43,955 bases of DNA from a virus. Made by a program: the position numbers and the translations under genes. The notes beneath the pieces are model-generated. The model did not search any database. It saw only the letters and a program-made list of their open reading frames with translations, and had not been told where the DNA came from. The DNA lies in the IMG/VR virus record IMGVR_UViG_3300046001_004360, positions 1 through 43,955 of that record. One strand, written 5' to 3'. Below, one piece after another: positions 1-9,540 of the stretch. Position 1 is the stretch's first letter. Each line of letters opens with the position of its first letter.

Positions 1-320
1 GGGCCGACATTCTCAACCGAGCCGCCCGCGATCTTCAATCTGGGAGGCTGGACGCAGCAGAGTACCGCCGCGTCGTCCGGGACGTGGGGCAGGCCCAGAC
101 CGATGCCGCAGAAGGCAACGACTCGGCCACCTCCCCTCACCGCCGCACCCTCGACACCATCCTATCCGTACCGGAGCTGAGCACCCGCGCCCGCTCCGCA
201 GCGGTCGGTCGCTATCAGCGAGACGTCCGTGACGGCGTCGACCCCGCACTGGCTCTGGCCAACACCTTGGTCTCGGTCGGCGTCACGCCAGACCGCGCAG
301 CCCGCGCAGCAACCCGTTAA
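1..320 (+). CDS. Internal virion protein, gp15-like, C-terminal part (continues from 42576)
   Basis: This is the 3' part of the gene that starts at 42576. The reading frame is open from the first base, and because bases 3-120 equal 43836-43953 (offset 43,833, a multiple of three) the frame runs unbroken across the assembly join and stops at TAA 318-320. Joined, the protein is 525 aa, shorter than T7 gp15 (747 aa). No signal peptide or membrane segment is visible; the C-terminal part is Ala/Arg/Asp-rich and helical. It sits between the gp14-like and gp16-like genes, which is the T7 gp15 position, so it should belong to the core proteins ejected into the host to form a DNA conduit. The function comes mainly from gene order and not from a sequence motif. 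An ATG at 84 is internal and not the start. Confidence 0.75.
   Translation, partial: ADILNRAARDLQSGRLDAAEYRRVVRDVGQAQTDAAEGNDSATSPHRRTLDTILSVPELSTRARSAAVGRYQRDVRDGVDPALALANTLVSVGVTPDRAARAATR
3..120. repeat. Left copy of the 118-bp terminal overlap
   Basis: Bases 3-120 are identical to 43836-43953. Identity stops at both sides: base 2 differs from 43835, and bases 121-122 differ from 43954-43955. The repeat lies wholly inside one coding sequence that stays in frame across the join, so I read it as assembly overlap of a circular contig and not a biological terminal repeat. Confidence 0.9.
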
Positions 321-337
321 CACCCACAGGAGACAGT

Positions 338-3300
338 ATGTCTGACGACTATTTTTCGAGCCTTGACGACCTCCGCGCCGCCGCTGCTCCGCGTTCGCGT
401 ACTGCCTCCCCCGCCTCCCCCGCCCGTCCCCGCGCTGCCGCCCCCGCCGCCGCGCCCCGTCCCCAGCCAGCCCCTGACCGGGGTTCGGCCGGTGGAGGGG
501 ACTGGTGGACCAGAGGTCTCGCCGCAACCCGCCAGTGGGCCGCCGCCGCAGCCCCCGCATTTGCCAACAGCGCCTCGTCCGTCTCGACCTTGGCCTCTGG
601 GATCAATGCGGGCTTCGCAGCCGTCGACCATATGGCTGAGAGCAACCGCGCCCAGCGTGCCTCGATAGCCGCCGACCCTCAGGCCGCCGCCCGTCGCCTC
701 CGCGCCGTCACGCACGTCGAGGAGTCAGCCGGACAGCTCCTGCTCGGGATCGGCCGGGACGTAGTCCAAGGCACCGCAGACAGCCTCGACGACCTGAGCG
801 CCGCAGCGGACCAGTGGGTCTACAATCACACCGGCATCATGGCCGATCAGGCCTACCGGGACCGCACCCGGCTCAACCTCCCCGACGTGGCCGACGTCCC
901 CATCCAAGGGTCCGCCGTCGTCCGCGACATCGGTGAGTTCGCCGTCACCTACATGACCGCCCTCCGCGCCACCCGTGGCGTCACCGCCATGGGCACCGTC
1001 GCCCGCGTGTCCCCTCGGCTCGCCGCAGGTTCCCGCATCATCCCGCACGTCGCCCGCGCTACTCAGGCCACGGTCGCTGGTTCCGCCTCGGCCTTCGTCG
1101 ACCACGACCCCATGACCGGCAACCTGCTGAACATGGCGCAGGAGATGGGCATTGCAGCCCCCGCCGTCCTCGAAGCCCTCGCGGTGGACGAGAGCGACGG
1201 AGCCCTCGAAGCCCGCCTCAAGAACGCAGCCGCTGACGCGGTGTTCGGGGTGGCCTTCGACGCAGCCATCGGCACCTTCACGCAGATGGTCAAGGGCGTC
1301 CGCGCCTTCCGCCGCATCGACGCCGACCTCGATGAAATCCTCGGCGTCCCCGAGGCGGTCCAGCGGGTCACCCCGCCCCGCCCGACCCCAGCCGTCGCCA
1401 CCGCCGTTCCCGTCACGGCCAACCCCCGGGCCGCGCCAGCGGCTGCGGTGCGCACGGTGGACGAGGCGGCACCCGCCGTCGCCGCCGCCGACGACGCTGT
1501 GGAGGCCACCGACTTCATCACCACCCCGAACGTCGTCGCCAAGCGCGTCGCACGGATGAGTGAGGGAGACCTCGGCAAGCTGGCCGACGACATCTTCTCG
1601 GGCGACCCCGTCCGCACCGTTGGTGCCTCGGAGCGTCTCGGTCTCCACCCAGACCGCGTGGACCTGTCGGCAGCCCTGTCGTCCGCTGAGGGTCCCGAGG
1701 CAGTCCTCGACATCCTCGTCCGCACCGCAGACGCCATCGGTGACCTGAGCCAGTCCTACGGCTCCAAGCCCCGGACGTGGAAGCAGTCCGCCGCCCTCTC
1801 CAACATCCTCGGCGTTCACCCCTCGCGGGTCCTTGAGGTCTTCCAAGGCCGCACCAAGCACCTCGACGCCCTCGCCTTCCTCGCCACCCGGCAGGTGGCC
1901 GACGGCGCGGTGGACCTGATGCGTGCCTCCGAGAACGCCCGCAAGTACGTCGGGTCCCCGGAGAGCCCCGAGTGGATGGCCTTCGTGTCCACCCTCGACA
2001 GCCAGACCGTACTCCACGGGATGCTCAAGGGGTCGGCCTCTAACGTCGCCCGCGCCCTCGGCTCCTTCAAGGCGGTGACCAAGGCCTCATCCAGCGCCGC
2101 CCGCCGCAAGACCCTCCAAGGTCTCGTCGGTGCCCCGGAGACCCCCGAGGTCGACGAGGCGATGGAGGCGTTCCGCAAGATGGCGGAAACCACGAACCCC
2201 GCCGAGCGCCTCGCCCTGATCGACAAGATCAAGAAGTCAGGCGGGGACCTCCGCTCCCTGTCGGCCATCATCGACGCCGGGTCGTCCAATGCGGCTCTCC
2301 GTCGTGCCCTTCGGGAACACCTCGTCAACACCATCTGGTCCGTCGGCACCGCCAAGGCCCAGTTCATCGGCACCGTTCTCCATGGAGCAGCCAAGGCCGC
2401 CTCGCGCGGTGTCATGCATGGGTACGGCCTCGTGTTCGCTGGTGGACGTGGTCAGGAGTTCGCCATCGAGCGTGCGGCTGACGCCGCCTACTTGGTGGCT
2501 ATGTCCAAGAGCGTCGGCCCCGCCCTCGGCCGGGTCGTCCACCTCCTCGCGGACACCGCTCTCCACGAGGGTCGCCTCATCGTCGCCCCCACCTCCCGCA
2601 CCTTGGGACGCGGGGTCGACCAACTGCACAAGACCCTGAACGACCGCTTCGGCCCCTACTCGCCGTCCACCCAGCGGCCGGACTATGAGCGTTCGACACA
2701 CTTCGCCATCCAGCCAGAGACCATCGACGCGCTGGTGGCGAGCAAGGACCAGCTGCCCACCCTCCTGAGGATCGGGTTCCGGTCCATGCTTGAGCTGGCG
2801 GCCACATCCGTCAACGTCGTCGGGGCCACAGGCCGTATCGTCCGCGCTCTCACCATCGAGACGGGCGACGAGCTGTTCGGCTCCATCACGCTCAACGCGG
2901 GCCGCGCCGCCCACGCCAGCCGCAAGGCGATGGCCGAAGGCTACGGCCGTGGGCTCAAGGGCAAGGACTTGGAGGACTACGCCACCACCCGGTCGACGGA
3001 GTACTTCGAGAACACCTCTGAGGAGATGCTCTCCCAACTGGAGGCGCAGATCGCAGCCGGTGCCCTCAAGGATAGCCCCGAGGTGCTGGCCGCCGCACAG
3101 ACCGCGCTGGCCCGCATGGACATCGACCAGTCCGCCATGGCTGGCACCCAGTCCCTGCTCCTGCAAGACGGCCTAGAGACCGGCCTAGCCAAGGGCGTGT
3201 CCGGTGGCCTCCGCGCCGCCGACAAGTTCTTCGGTGACGTGGGCATCCTGTTCCCCATCGTGCACACCCCGCTCCGCTCCATCGAGGTCGCCCTCAAGGA

Positions 3301-4459
3301 GTACACACCGCTCGGTATGCTGGCCAAGGCAACACGCGAGCGCGTGATGTCCGGTGGTCCCGACAGCGCGGTGGTCCTCGCCCAGATGGCCGTGGGCTCC
3401 ACCGTCCTCGGATGGGCCGCCTCGCAGGCCATGGCCGGGAACATCGTCGGATATGACGGTGGACCCAAGTCCTCCACGCGCCTGACCCGTCCGCAGTACT
3501 CCATCAAGATCGGGGACACGTGGCACGAGTTCAGTCGCTACGATCCCGCCACCCTGCCTCTCGGCTTCGCCGCCGACTTGGTGGAGTACGAATGGCAGCT
3601 CGATCAAGAGAACGAAGATGGCACCAGCAGCCCCATGCTCATGCAGGCTGCCGAAGCCATGTTCCTCGCGATCAAGCGGAACATCCTGTCCCGCAACTTC
3701 ATGAGGACCGTGGCCGACTACGCCACCATCCTCTCGGATACCGAAGGTGCCCAAGGTGACGCCAAGCTGGAAAGCCTCGCAGCCCTCACCGCCGCCCGCC
3801 TCGTCCCCGCCATCGGCATGGGCAAGTGGTGGGAAGGAGAGGACTCCGAGGTCACCCACGAGGCCGTCACCATGTGGGAGAAGACCCTCAAGGGGTCCGG
3901 CTGGTTCGCCGGGTCCCTGCCGGAACGTGTCGATCCCCTGCTCGGCCGACCTGTCGGCTACAACCGGGACGGCGGCGTGAACACCACCAACGTCACCGCC
4001 GACCCGCTGTACGTGGCGCTTGAAGGCCTCGCCTTCGATCTCCCCGCCGACAGCAAGTCGTATCTCGGTGTCGACCTGTCCTCCCAACAGAGGATGCGCC
4101 TCAAGGTCATACGTGGTCAGGAGGCCATCGGGCCAACTGGCGTGAACCTTGAGACCCGACTGCGGGACCACATCGCCTCCTACGAGTGGGGGGAGATGAA
4201 CCGCGCCCAGAAGCTCGCCCTGATCCGCAGGGAACGAGCGATCTACCACCGGGAAGCCATCAACCTCCTCAAGGAGGAAGACCCGTCGTTCGGCCTCGCC
4301 GCCGACACCGTCAAGGAGCGCAAGCGCCTTGAAGAAACGGACGGCCTCACCGGCCCGTCGCTGGCGGCCGCAGTCACCGACTACCAGCGCGTCGAGCGGT
4401 TCTCGCGCGGCATCTCCGAACCGGAGACGTCCGACCTACGCGAGGCCCTCGGCCTCTAA
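338..4459 (+). CDS. Large internal virion protein, gp16-like (1373 aa)
   Basis: The start ATG follows CAGGAGACAGT, a good ribosome binding site, 17 bases after the gp15-like stop. The 1373-aa length is close to T7 gp16 (1318 aa), and the order gp14-, gp15-, gp16-like then tail fibre is that of T7. In T7 this protein is ejected with the DNA and helps carry it across the cell envelope. Residues about 15-50 are an Ala/Pro/Arg low-complexity stretch. I see no lytic transglycosylase signature (Glu-Ser motif followed by Gly-Leu-Met-Gln) in the N-terminal region, where T7 gp16 carries its murein-degrading domain. Residues about 330-390 form another Ala/Pro-rich linker. The C-terminal part is more globular, with Trp/Tyr-rich segments. 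The assignment rests on size, position and general character. Confidence 0.75.
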   Translation: MSDDYFSSLDDLRAAAAPRSRTASPASPARPRAAAPAAAPRPQPAPDRGSAGGGDWWTRGLAATRQWAAAAAPAFANSASSVSTLASGINAGFAAVDHMAESNRAQRASIAADPQAAARRLRAVTHVEESAGQLLLGIGRDVVQGTADSLDDLSAAADQWVYNHTGIMADQAYRDRTRLNLPDVADVPIQGSAVVRDIGEFAVTYMTALRATRGVTAMGTVARVSPRLAAGSRIIPHVARATQATVAGSASAFVDHDPMTGNLLNMAQEMGIAAPAVLEALAVDESDGALEARLKNAAADAVFGVAFDAAIGTFTQMVKGVRAFRRIDADLDEILGVPEAVQRVTPPRPTPAVATAVPVTANPRAAPAAAVRTVDEAAPAVAAADDAVEATDFITTPNVVAKRVARMSEGDLGKLADDIFSGDPVRTVGASERLGLHPDRVDLSAALSSAEGPEAVLDILVRTADAIGDLSQSYGSKPRTWKQSAALSNILGVHPSRVLEVFQGRTKHLDALAFLATRQVADGAVDLMRASENARKYVGSPESPEWMAFVSTLDSQTVLHGMLKGSASNVARALGSFKAVTKASSSAARRKTLQGLVGAPETPEVDEAMEAFRKMAETTNPAERLALIDKIKKSGGDLRSLSAIIDAGSSNAALRRALREHLVNTIWSVGTAKAQFIGTVLHGAAKAASRGVMHGYGLVFAGGRGQEFAIERAADAAYLVAMSKSVGPALGRVVHLLADTALHEGRLIVAPTSRTLGRGVDQLHKTLNDRFGPYSPSTQRPDYERSTHFAIQPETIDALVASKDQLPTLLRIGFRSMLELAATSVNVVGATGRIVRALTIETGDELFGSITLNAGRAAHASRKAMAEGYGRGLKGKDLEDYATTRSTEYFENTSEEMLSQLEAQIAAGALKDSPEVLAAAQTALARMDIDQSAMAGTQSLLLQDGLETGLAKGVSGGLRAADKFFGDVGILFPIVHTPLRSIEVALKEYTPLGMLAKATRERVMSGGPDSAVVLAQMAVGSTVLGWAASQAMAGNIVGYDGGPKSSTRLTRPQYSIKIGDTWHEFSRYDPATLPLGFAADLVEYEWQLDQENEDGTSSPMLMQAAEAMFLAIKRNILSRNFMRTVADYATILSDTEGAQGDAKLESLAALTAARLVPAIGMGKWWEGEDSEVTHEAVTMWEKTLKGSGWFAGSLPERVDPLLGRPVGYNRDGGVNTTNVTADPLYVALEGLAFDLPADSKSYLGVDLSSQQRMRLKVIRGQEAIGPTGVNLETRLRDHIASYEWGEMNRAQKLALIRRERAIYHREAINLLKEEDPSFGLAADTVKERKRLEETDGLTGPSLAAAVTDYQRVERFSRGISEPETSDLREALGL

Positions 4460-4460
4460 C

Positions 4461-4479
4461 CCCACCATATCACGGAGAG
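4461..4479 (+). promoter_or_regulatory. Putative phage RNA polymerase promoter before the tail fibre gene
   Basis: Core CACCATA at 4463-4469 is preceded by CC and followed by TCACGGAGAG, which also supplies the ribosome binding site for the fibre gene. It lies in the 26-base gap after the gp16-like gene, the place of T7 phi17. It is one of the best copies of the repeated promoter-plus-RBS unit in this genome. Confidence 0.7.
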
Positions 4480-4485
4480 CCCCTC

Positions 4486-7400
4486 ATGGCCCAGACCACT
4501 GTCACTTACGTGGCCGACGCCGGACAGCGTGAGTTCGACGTGACCTTCCCCTACCTTGACGCGGCCCACGTCCACGTCACGGTGCGGGACCTGCCCGTCA
4601 CCTTCACCTTCGCCTCCCCGTCGCGTCTGCGGCTGGGGGCGGGGGTGTCGGAGGGCAGCGCCGTCCGCGTCTATCGAAAGACGCCAGTCGACGAAGCCTT
4701 GGTCCAGTTCCAAGCCGGTGCCACGCTCACCGAGGCGGACCTCAACACCGCCATTCAGCAGACCCTATTCATCCAGCAAGAGCTGGGGGACCTCTACGAC
4801 GGTGCCCTCACCGACGCTCTGGTCCGCCTCGGGGACAACCTCGGGATCGTCACGGACCCATCCAGCCTCATCGATGAGATGGTGCAGATGACCCTCGGGT
4901 CGTCCGTTCTCAACGAGTTCCGCGAGCGCATCTTCGACATCGACCTGTCGGCCGAGACGCTCATCGAGGAGGCCCTCAGAAACTTCGCCAGCCGCGAACG
5001 TGCCACAGCCCTACAGGCACGGGTCAATCTGGCCGACGCCAACCTCACCATCACCCAAGACCGGGTCCTCGAAGCCGAGGGCCGCATCCTCTCCCTGACG
5101 GGGGTGGTCGACGGCCTCGTGAACATCGGTGACGGGGCGGGCATCGCCACCCTGATTGCCGCCGAGACCCTAGAGCGGATCACCGCCGACACGGCTCAGG
5201 TGTCCATGCTCGCCCTCATCGGCGCAGCCAACGGCTCCAACACCGCCTTCGACCTGAACCTGTCCACCGTCCGGGTCACCCCGACGGAGACCCTCGCCCA
5301 GCGACTGACCGCCCTCTCGGCGGCCACCGCCTCCGCACGCGCTCTCGTCATCGCTGAGACCACCGCCCGGGTCGACGCCGACACCGCCGCCGCTGGCCTC
5401 CTCACGGGGATCACGGCCCGCGTCGGTACCGCTGAGGCCACCGCCATCACCGACAGGGCCGCACGGGTCTCCGGGGACAGCGCCCTCACCACCAGCCTCG
5501 ACGCCCTCACGGCCCGCATGGGCACCAGTGAGGCACAGGTCGTCACCGACAGGGCCGCCCGGGTCTCCGGGGACAGCGCCCTCGCCACGTCCCTCGACGC
5601 CGCCACGGCCCGCATCGGTGCCTCAGAAGCCACCATCCTCACGGACAGGGCCGCCCGGGTCTCCGGTGACAGCGTCAACGCCACGGCCATCGACCTCGTC
5701 CGCGCCCGCACGGCAACCGCTGAGGCCACCCTGATCTCAGACAGGGCCGCTCGGGTCGCCGGGGATGAAGCCAGCGCCACCGCGCTCGACGTCGTCCGCA
5801 CCCGCACCGCGTCCTCCGAGGCGTCCATCATCTCCGACCGCGCCTCGCGCGTCTCCGGAGACACCGCCCTCGGGACCCGCATTGACGCCGTCACGGCCTC
5901 AGTCGGGGACACAGTCGCCCTCGTCGGCACCGAGACAACCGCACGGATCGCCGCCGACAACGCTGAGGCCGCCCTCCGGGTCGCCTTGGCCACCCGCTTG
6001 GGGACCGCCGAAGCCGCGATCCTGACCGAGACCACGACCCGTACCTCGGCCATCGCCGCCGAGGCCGCCCTACGCACCACCCTAGCAACCCGCGTGGGTG
6101 CGACGGAGGGCGCGATCCTCGCGGAGACCACCAACCGATCCAACGCCGACGGCGCGATCCTGTCCACCCTCTCCCTCCTCGGGGCGAGGAACGCAGGGGG
6201 CACCGCCTTCGTGGTCGATATGGCCACCGCTCAGGTCGGTGGTGGTGTGAGCCTCGGCACCCGGTTCTCCGGTCTCGACACCCGCGTGGGTCTCAATGAG
6301 GCCGCCGTGATCGCTGAGACGACCGCCCGCACCACCGCCTTGGCGGCCGAGACTGCCAGCCGGGTAGCCCTCGGGACCCGCGTGGGTCTCGCGGAGGCCG
6401 CAGCACTGACCGAGGCCACGGCCCGCTCAGACGCCGACGCCGCCGAGGCCGCCCTCCGGGTAGCCCTCGGGACCCGCATGGGTCTCGCGGAGGCCGCCAT
6501 CCTCACCGAGGCCAGCACGAGGTCCGACGCCATATCGGCCGAGGCCGCCCTGCGTACCACCCTCGCTTCCACCGTGGGGGGTCACACCTCCTCGATCACG
6601 AGCATCCTGTCGTCCGTCGACGGGCTCAGCGCCCGCGCTGGCCTCACGCTCGACGTCAACGGCTTCGTGACCGGCTGGTCCCTGAACAACGACGGGGACA
6701 CCGGGTCGTTCTCGATCCTCGCCAACCACTTCGCCATCATCGACCCCGGCGCTCCCGGGTCGGCCCCGCTCATCCCCTTCGAGATAAGCGGCGGCGTAGT
6801 CCGCATCCGCAACGCCCTGATCGACAACCTCGATCTCGTCCGTCTCGGGTCGGGCACGTTCAACGGGGATATGGCCGTCGGCACCGGGAAGATCATCTTC
6901 AACAACGGCACGACCATGATGGTCCACGGTGTGGGCTTCGGCACCACCAACCAGTTCCTTGAGTGGTCTGGTCCGTCCATGGACATCAGCCTCTGCTCAG
7001 AGGCCAACGGCGTGCGGTGGTTCAAGACCACCGGGGATGCCTACTTCGGTGGGTCACTCAGCATCGGCACCCTGACCTCCAAGGTCGCCACCTCGTCCCT
7101 CGCGGTCGCCCCCGAGGTCGAGACGGCATCCTTCGGTTCCAACGGGGACCAGATCAGCGTCGCCCTGAGCTACAACCGACAGATCGTCGGACGGTCGGCC
7201 ACGGCCCCCGCCACGGGAGCCATCACGGCCACCATCACCCTGTACCGCAGCATCGGCGGCGGGGCCTACGCGGGCGTTGCCACCCTCACCGCCACGGGGA
7301 CGCAGACGGCCACGTATGACGGCGAGTTCGGAAACTACATCGTCACCGCCAACATCAGCGGCAGCGCCACCTACTCCGACCCATCCCTCAGCGTCAGCAA

Positions 7401-7500
7401 CCGCCAGTTCAAGGCGGTCGTCTCCGCTCGCGGGGGCGTGACCACCCTAGGCAGCGCCACCGGCACCCAGAACCTCTCCATCATCGCCACGGAACAGTAA
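4486..7500 (+). CDS. Tail fibre: T7 gp17-type N-terminus, repeated stalk, gpJ/DUF1983-like C-terminal region
   Basis: 1004 aa; start ATG 7 bases after GGAGAG. Residues about 1-110 (starting MAQTTVTYVADAGQREFDV, with the downstream QFQAGATLTEADLN segment) match the T7 tail-fibre N-terminal domain that anchors the fibre to the tail. Residues about 285-690 are a stalk of roughly 30-residue repeats built on AEA-x-(I/L)-x-(S/T)DRAARVSGDSAL and later AETTARxxADAAEAALR, expected to form trimeric coiled coil. The C-terminal part (GLTLDVNGFVTGWSLNNDG, FAIIDPG, PFEISGGVVRIRNALID) resembles the DUF1983 region of siphovirus gpJ-like host-specificity proteins. The protein therefore looks like a chimera of podoviral anchor and siphoviral receptor-binding end. 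Its stop overlaps the next start (TAATG). Confidence 0.88.
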   Translation: MAQTTVTYVADAGQREFDVTFPYLDAAHVHVTVRDLPVTFTFASPSRLRLGAGVSEGSAVRVYRKTPVDEALVQFQAGATLTEADLNTAIQQTLFIQQELGDLYDGALTDALVRLGDNLGIVTDPSSLIDEMVQMTLGSSVLNEFRERIFDIDLSAETLIEEALRNFASRERATALQARVNLADANLTITQDRVLEAEGRILSLTGVVDGLVNIGDGAGIATLIAAETLERITADTAQVSMLALIGAANGSNTAFDLNLSTVRVTPTETLAQRLTALSAATASARALVIAETTARVDADTAAAGLLTGITARVGTAEATAITDRAARVSGDSALTTSLDALTARMGTSEAQVVTDRAARVSGDSALATSLDAATARIGASEATILTDRAARVSGDSVNATAIDLVRARTATAEATLISDRAARVAGDEASATALDVVRTRTASSEASIISDRASRVSGDTALGTRIDAVTASVGDTVALVGTETTARIAADNAEAALRVALATRLGTAEAAILTETTTRTSAIAAEAALRTTLATRVGATEGAILAETTNRSNADGAILSTLSLLGARNAGGTAFVVDMATAQVGGGVSLGTRFSGLDTRVGLNEAAVIAETTARTTALAAETASRVALGTRVGLAEAAALTEATARSDADAAEAALRVALGTRMGLAEAAILTEASTRSDAISAEAALRTTLASTVGGHTSSITSILSSVDGLSARAGLTLDVNGFVTGWSLNNDGDTGSFSILANHFAIIDPGAPGSAPLIPFEISGGVVRIRNALIDNLDLVRLGSGTFNGDMAVGTGKIIFNNGTTMMVHGVGFGTTNQFLEWSGPSMDISLCSEANGVRWFKTTGDAYFGGSLSIGTLTSKVATSSLAVAPEVETASFGSNGDQISVALSYNRQIVGRSATAPATGAITATITLYRSIGGGAYAGVATLTATGTQTATYDGEFGNYIVTANISGSATYSDPSLSVSNRQFKAVVSARGGVTTLGSATGTQNLSIIATEQ

Positions 7501-7712
7501 TGACCGACAGCCCCCACACGGCAGCGGCGCACACCATCGCGTCCCTGCTGGACCGGGAGAAGGCTCTCGTCGCGGAACGGGGCGCTCTTTTTGAGCGCCT
7601 CGACGTGACCGACCGCGCCCTCTCGCAACTCCGCGCCGCCATCGAGGGGGTCAATCTCGGCCGCCTCTCGGTGCCGCCGACCCCCGACCCTCAACTCACC
7701 CTCCCATTCTAA
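7500..7712 (+). CDS. Small protein between the two fibre genes (70 aa), unknown
   Basis: The ATG overlaps the fibre stop codon (TAATG), so translation is probably coupled. The protein is mostly helical: residues about 5-50 form a likely amphipathic coiled coil (TIASLLDREKALVAERGAL and following), then a Pro-rich tail ending TLPF. No membrane segment. Its place between two fibre genes suggests a fibre assembly chaperone or a connector between fibres, but that is inference from position only. Confidence 0.65.
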   Translation: MTDSPHTAAAHTIASLLDREKALVAERGALFERLDVTDRALSQLRAAIEGVNLGRLSVPPTPDPQLTLPF

Positions 7713-7720
7713 GGACCTCC

Positions 7721-9538
7721 ATGCTGACCAACGCACAACTCGCAAACCAGATCGCTGACCTCCTGTCCCTGCTGGCCACCCGTGGTGACCAGATGCAGGA
7801 CTGGCTGGGCGGCGCTGCCGACGGCGGCCCGAACGGCGACGGCTACTTCCCGCTGGAAGACGCCAACGGCGTGATCCAGTCCGTCCCGTCCCCCGCCAAG
7901 CTGGCCTCCGCCGCCACCGGCCCGGCCGCCGAAGCTGCTGCCGAACGCGCCTCCGCTGACATCGCCGCCGCTGCTGCGCTGGCTCAGGCCGACCGCGCCG
8001 AAGGTCTGGCCGTCCTCGTCGAGGCCGCCAAGGACACCACCATCGTCGCCCGCAACGCGGCGCAGCTCGCCCGCGACAACGCTCAGTCCGCTGAGGGCAA
8101 CGTCGCCGCCTACATCAGCCAGATCGAAGCCGCCGTCGACGCCGCCGAGGCGTGGGCCGAAGCCGCTGAGCTGAACGCCACCGTCGGTCCTCAGGGTCCC
8201 GCTGGCCCCACCGGCCCCACCGGCAACACCGGCCCCACGGGAGCCACCGGCCCGCAGGGCGTCATCGGCCTGACCGGCGCGGACAGCTCCGTCGTCGGCC
8301 CGCAGGGCATCCAAGGTGCCCAAGGCATCCAAGGCGCAACCGGCCTGACCGGAGCCACGGGCCTGACCGGGGCCACCGGCCTCACGGGCTCTCAAGGCCC
8401 CATCGGCAACACCGGCCCCCAAGGAGCCGCCGGTGCCAACAGCGTCGTCGCGGGTCCTCAGGGTCCTCAAGGCCTCGTCGGTGCAACCGGACCGGCTGGC
8501 GCACAGGGCATCCAAGGCCCGGCTGGGCTGGACGGTGAAGACGGCATCGATGGCATCGACGGCCTCGACGGAGCAGACAGCTTCGTGGCTGGCCCCGCTG
8601 GTTCGACCGGCGCTGCCGGTGCTGCTGGCCCGCAGGGCATCCAAGGCCTGACCGGCGCTGCCGGTGCTGCAAGCACCGTTGCCGGACCCACCGGCCCGAC
8701 CGGCCCTGTCGGTGCCGCAAGCACTGTCGCTGGACCCACGGGTCCCGCAGGTGCCCAAGGTGTCATCGGTCTGACTGGACCGGCTGGCGCTCAGGGCATC
8801 CAAGGTGTCGCTGGCGCTGCTGGCGCTGCGGGCGCTGCTGGCGCTCAGGGCATCCAAGGTGTCGCTGGCGCTGCCGGTGCTGCCGGTGCCCAAGGTGCCC
8901 AAGGTGCCGGAATGACTGACTACGTCGTCGGCCCGACCTCGGGGACCTTCGTCCCCACCGTGAACCATGGCCGCTACAAGGTGACCCCGGCCTCGGGCGC
9001 GACTGTTACTCTGTCGGGCTACCACGGGCCTACGTTCAGCTTCATCGCCAGCAACTTCACGCTCTACCATTCAGGCGACGGAGCCATCAACATCGCCGCC
9101 ATTGCCGTTGCCCCCGGCGGCATCGGTGCGGCGAACCTCACGTCCAAGGGTGTCTACGTCTTCTCCAAGCAGACCGACGGTGCCTACTCCGTCATCTACT
9201 CGCCGCTGCACCCTGCCCCCGCCGCTCTGGCAGCTGGGTCTGCCGGGATGCTGCCTTGGGTTCTGGGCAGCACGAACCCGTCGTCCCTGCCAAACGGGAC
9301 CCGCCTGTACGGGATGACCCCGACGTTGTTCATGTATCAGCCGGGGGTTCTCCCGGTCGGGGCGGAAATCTGGGTTGCCGATACCGGAACGTATGACGGC
9401 TCCTCCTACACCGGCCTGTCTCTCGATGACGATGGGAACAGCCACTTCCTTCGCGTCCTCAGCGGGGCGATGAACATGATGCACCACGTCGGTGGGGGCA
9501 CGTGGCGCACCGTCGCTACCCAACTGACGGTCTTCTAA
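7721..9538 (+). CDS. Collagen-like second tail fibre / appendage protein (605 aa)
   Basis: ATG follows AAGGACCTCC, a close ribosome binding site, 8 bases after the previous stop. Residues about 1-155 are an Ala-rich helical head (LLSLLATRGDQMQDWLGG, then AAxAxAE repeats). Residues about 156-400 are Gly-X-Y collagen-type repeats (GPQGPAGPTGPTG and GAQGIQG units), interrupted by short non-collagen spacers such as ADSSVV and AASTVA. The C-terminal ~200 residues are a globular, Gly/Ser/Tyr-rich domain, the likely tip. Collagen repeats in phage fibres form triple-helical stalks. The DNA coding the repeats is itself repetitive (GGCATCCAAGG recurs many times), so copy number may vary or be misassembled. 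Likely a receptor-binding appendage mounted on the first fibre or tail. Confidence 0.82.
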   Translation: MLTNAQLANQIADLLSLLATRGDQMQDWLGGAADGGPNGDGYFPLEDANGVIQSVPSPAKLASAATGPAAEAAAERASADIAAAAALAQADRAEGLAVLVEAAKDTTIVARNAAQLARDNAQSAEGNVAAYISQIEAAVDAAEAWAEAAELNATVGPQGPAGPTGPTGNTGPTGATGPQGVIGLTGADSSVVGPQGIQGAQGIQGATGLTGATGLTGATGLTGSQGPIGNTGPQGAAGANSVVAGPQGPQGLVGATGPAGAQGIQGPAGLDGEDGIDGIDGLDGADSFVAGPAGSTGAAGAAGPQGIQGLTGAAGAASTVAGPTGPTGPVGAASTVAGPTGPAGAQGVIGLTGPAGAQGIQGVAGAAGAAGAAGAQGIQGVAGAAGAAGAQGAQGAGMTDYVVGPTSGTFVPTVNHGRYKVTPASGATVTLSGYHGPTFSFIASNFTLYHSGDGAINIAAIAVAPGGIGAANLTSKGVYVFSKQTDGAYSVIYSPLHPAPAALAAGSAGMLPWVLGSTNPSSLPNGTRLYGMTPTLFMYQPGVLPVGAEIWVADTGTYDGSSYTGLSLDDDGNSHFLRVLSGAMNMMHHVGGGTWRTVATQLTVF

Positions 9539-9540
9539 AC

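Noticed and set aside
3-120. Terminal direct repeat as a biological DTR
   Set aside because: It lies inside one coding sequence that reads in frame through the join, and it is shorter than usual T7-type terminal repeats; assembly overlap explains it better.
725-2017. Long minus-strand open frame of 430 aa, and similar long frames opposite many genes
   Set aside because: Shadow of the gp16-like gene; Gly/Asp/Val-rich composition comes from the GC-biased third positions of the real gene. The same applies to the frames opposite the fibre, polymerase and primase genes.
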